Origin: Streptomyces phaeolivaceus
GTDB taxonomy: Bacteria > Actinomycetota > Actinomycetes > Streptomycetales > Streptomycetaceae
NCBI RefSeq assembly: GCF_009184865.1
Contig: NZ_CP045096.1
Location: forward strand, 3,038,001 to 3,102,000
Direction: 5' to 3'
DNA: 64,000 bases
Part shown: piece by piece, positions 62,206-64,000 of the stretch
How positions within the stretch are numbered: position 1 is the stretch's first letter
How the letters are laid out: every line of letters starts with the position of its first letter
The notes under the pieces: generated by a model
Told to the model about the DNA's origin: nothing
Databases searched by the model: none
Seen by the model: the letters and a program-made list of their open reading frames with translations, nothing else
Made by a program: the position numbers and the translations under genes

Positions 62206-63408
62206 CTACTTCTCGCAGAACTCCGCCTCGACGATCGACAGGCTGTCGCCCGTCCAGTCGCCGTTGAAGTTGAAGGTGAGGGTGTGGCGGCCGTCGGCGG
62301 TGGTGGCGGTTTCGGAGAGGGAGCCGTGGATGCCGCCGCTGTGGCCCCAGAGCTGGACGCCGCAGGAGAGCTCGTAGGTGATGAGGCCGAGGCCGTAGCC
62401 GCCGTTCTCGCCGTCGACGGGGATGACGTTCTTCATCTCGGCGAGCTGCTTCCTCGGGAGGAGCTTGCCGCGCAGCAGCGCCGAGTAGAAGCGGTTGAGG
62501 TCGTCGGCGTCGGAGATCATCCCGCCGGCGGCGCCGGCCGCCGAGGGGTTGAACCTGGTGACGTCGTAGGTCTTTCCGTCCGTCGTCTCCGCGAGCTTGG
62601 AGTAGGCGCGGCTGTGCGGCTTCGGGAGGGTGGGGTCGGTGCCGGGGACCTCGGTGTCGGTCAGGCCGAGGGGCTTGATGACGCGGGCCCGGATCTCGTG
62701 GCCGTACGAGTGTCCGGTGGCCTTCTCGATGACCATGCCGGCGAGTACGTAGTTGGTGTTGGAGTAGCTCCAGTCGGTGCCGGGGGCGAAGTCCGGCTTG
62801 TGCTTCATGGCGATGCCGACCAGTTCGCGCGGGGTCCAGGTGCGGTAGCGGTTCTTGAAGAAGCCCTCGGCGAGGAAGACGTCCTTCACGAACCGGTCGT
62901 CCGAGGTGTACTCGGCGATTCCGCTGGTGTGGTTGAGGAGTTGGCGCAGCGTCACCTCGCGGCCGTCGTGCCCCTTGCCCCGGACGACGCCCGGCAGCCA
63001 CTTCTCCACCCTGTCGTCCAGGGACAGCCCGCCCTCGGCCTCCAGTTGCAGCAGCACGGTGGAGACGAAGGTCTTGGTGATGCTGCCGACGCGGAAGTGG
63101 TCGCGGGCGGAGCGCGGTTCGCCCGTCTTCAGGTCGCCGACGCCCGAGGTGGCCTTCCAGACGCCGTGTTCGTCCTTGGCCTGGGCGGCGATGCCGACGA
63201 CTCCGTCCTTCACATTGGCGTCCAGCGCCTTCCGGGTGGCGGCGTGGTCGCCTCTCCCCGGAGCGGCGGTGGGGACGGCCGCCACCGCCGGGACGGCCAG
63301 CGCCAGCGCGGCGGCCACGGCGGTCGCCGCCAGCAGAGTCGTACGGATCGAGCGGGACGAGCGGGAGGTGCGGGGCGTGTGAGTGGGGCGGGGCGGGCGT
63401 GCGGGCAT
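62206..63408 (-). CDS. Secreted serine hydrolase, S12 D-Ala-D-Ala carboxypeptidase/beta-lactamase class C type (400 aa)
   Basis: A long basic signal region (to about residue 44, AVAAVP) precedes a class C beta-lactamase fold. The SxxK is RVGSITKTF (S109, K112), the YxN is DWSYSNTNY (Y215, N217) and the third motif is WGHSGGIHG. It acts on cell-wall peptides or related esters outside the membrane. Streptomyces R61-type carboxypeptidases have the same arrangement and length. Confidence 0.9.
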   Translation of the reverse strand: MPARPPRPTHTPRTSRSSRSIRTTLLAATAVAAALALAVPAVAAVPTAAPGRGDHAATRKALDANVKDGVVGIAAQAKDEHGVWKATSGVGDLKTGEPRSARDHFRVGSITKTFVSTVLLQLEAEGGLSLDDRVEKWLPGVVRGKGHDGREVTLRQLLNHTSGIAEYTSDDRFVKDVFLAEGFFKNRYRTWTPRELVGIAMKHKPDFAPGTDWSYSNTNYVLAGMVIEKATGHSYGHEIRARVIKPLGLTDTEVPGTDPTLPKPHSRAYSKLAETTDGKTYDVTRFNPSAAGAAGGMISDADDLNRFYSALLRGKLLPRKQLAEMKNVIPVDGENGGYGLGLITYELSCGVQLWGHSGGIHGSLSETATTADGRHTLTFNFNGDWTGDSLSIVEAEFCEK

Positions 63409-63522
63409 GTGGGTGTTCCCCCTTCGGCCGGCGTTCTCGGCTGTTCCGAGAACGGTTCGGTCTGGGGACAGGACACCGGTGGTCCGCGCCGGGTTGAGCG
63501 GTCCGCGGCCGTTGAGCCGTTT

Positions 63523-64000
63523 TCAGCCCTTCCGGAGGACCAGCTCCGTATTGCGGTCGCCGGCCGTGCCGGTGAGCGTGTCGCGGCGGCCGGGGGCGTT
63601 GTAGGACAGCTCGCGGTAGAGGGCGGCGAGGCCGGTCTGCGAGAGGTCCGTGAAGTTCGTGGCGTGCGGGGCGGCCGATTCGATCAGGGTGGTGAAGAGG
63701 GAGAGCGTGCCGTCCTTGTTGTCCACCAGCTCGATGACCCGGGCGAGTTGCGGGAAGTCGATGTGGGAGGCCGTGGAGATCTCCCAGAAGGAGCCGCCGC
63801 TCGCCGCCGAGTGCGGGGTGACGCGGTTGCGGTGGCTGTGGCCGTTCACCCAGGCCAGAACGGAGCGGTGGCGGCCGAGCAGGGCGAGCACCTCGTCGCC
63901 GCCGTGGCGGGCCTCGGTGGGGCGGGCGGGGTCCTTGCGCAGGTTCCGCATCGACTTGCTGGTGTGGTGGCTGAAGACGACGGCGTACGAACCGTCCTTG
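63523..64000 (-). CDS. Metallophosphoesterase, TIGR03767-like, 5' part outside the window
   Basis: Only the C-terminal 158 residues lie in the window. VVFSHHTSKSM and VLAWVNGHSHRNRV give the GHxH metal-binding motif of calcineurin-type phosphoesterases, followed by WEISTASHIDFPQ. Streptomyces homologues are long secreted proteins with a Tat signal. The N-terminus and other metal ligands are beyond position 64000. Confidence 0.8.
   Translation of the reverse strand, partial: KDGSYAVVFSHHTSKSMRNLRKDPARPTEARHGGDEVLALLGRHRSVLAWVNGHSHRNRVTPHSAASGGSFWEISTASHIDFPQLARVIELVDNKDGTLSLFTTLIESAAPHATNFTDLSQTGLAALYRELSYNAPGRRDTLTGTAGDRNTELVLRKG

Overview
The window is a very GC-rich actinobacterial chromosome segment and almost certainly comes from Streptomyces. 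It carries the Streptomyces order rodA-pbp2-mreDCB-ndk-folC-valS-clpX-clpP2-clpP1-tig, GTG starts are frequent, TTA codons are rare, and long antisense frames stay open as expected at such GC.

Positions 1 to about 13 kb are accessory. The left part is an actinomycete integrative and conjugative element (AICE): an HUH-type replication initiator whose 5' end looks frameshifted, a 37-aa CxxC protein, an SpdB-like membrane protein, the TraB (FtsK-like) translocase, a 116-aa conserved protein and a divergent GntR/UTRA repressor of the KorSA kind. Two unusual non-coding blocks follow: a ~160-bp nested inverted repeat (4460-4617) and five consecutive stem-loops (5036-5281), with a small AICE-type gene between them. 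Then come an anti-sigma-like ATPase, a divergent regulator with a bldA-type TTA codon behind palindromic operators, and an APH-fold kinase. The cargo ends with a more AT-rich two-gene Gabija defence operon (gajA OLD-family nuclease, gajB UvrD-like helicase). Between Gabija and the core genome lie a SUKH-fold protein and a decayed second copy of the 3' end of the neighbouring radical SAM gene, which probably marks an integration or recombination boundary.

From 14 to 36 kb the window is core genome, mostly on the minus strand: radical SAM TIGR03960-type protein, CYTH-CHAD protein, the lateral-wall/spore-wall cluster (rodA, pbp2, mreD, mreC, mreB), ndk, a DUF4233 protein, folC, valS, then the protein quality-control block clpX, clpP2, clpP1, tig. 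A ClgR-like box lies upstream of clpP1, and a tRNA-Pro and a tRNA-Gly close the block.

From 36 to 48 kb genes are mixed: acyltransferase, HD-domain protein, PP2C-type phosphatase, Eis-like GNAT, Fpg/Nei glycosylase, rpiB, amino acid permease, Ser/Thr kinase, an LPxTG-like secreted protein and bioY. Intergenic spaces carry two MITE-like inverted-repeat elements and several copies of a dispersed palindromic repeat.

From 49 to 56 kb there is an organosulfur-scavenging cluster: ROK regulator, lipoprotein binding protein, ABC permease, ABC ATPase, flavin monooxygenase and TauD-type dioxygenase. Two short cysteine-containing leader ORFs, one before the regulator and one before the transporter operon, suggest ribosome-mediated attenuation by cysteine supply. 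Right after the operon terminator lies the C-terminal half of an iron superoxide dismutase gene (sodF remnant).

From 56 to 64 kb follow a small Cys-containing protein, a DsbA-fold mycothiol-type reductase, pepN, an unassigned protein with a possible nuclease-like C-terminus, a small secreted protein, a serine hydrolase and a metallophosphoesterase cut by the window edge.
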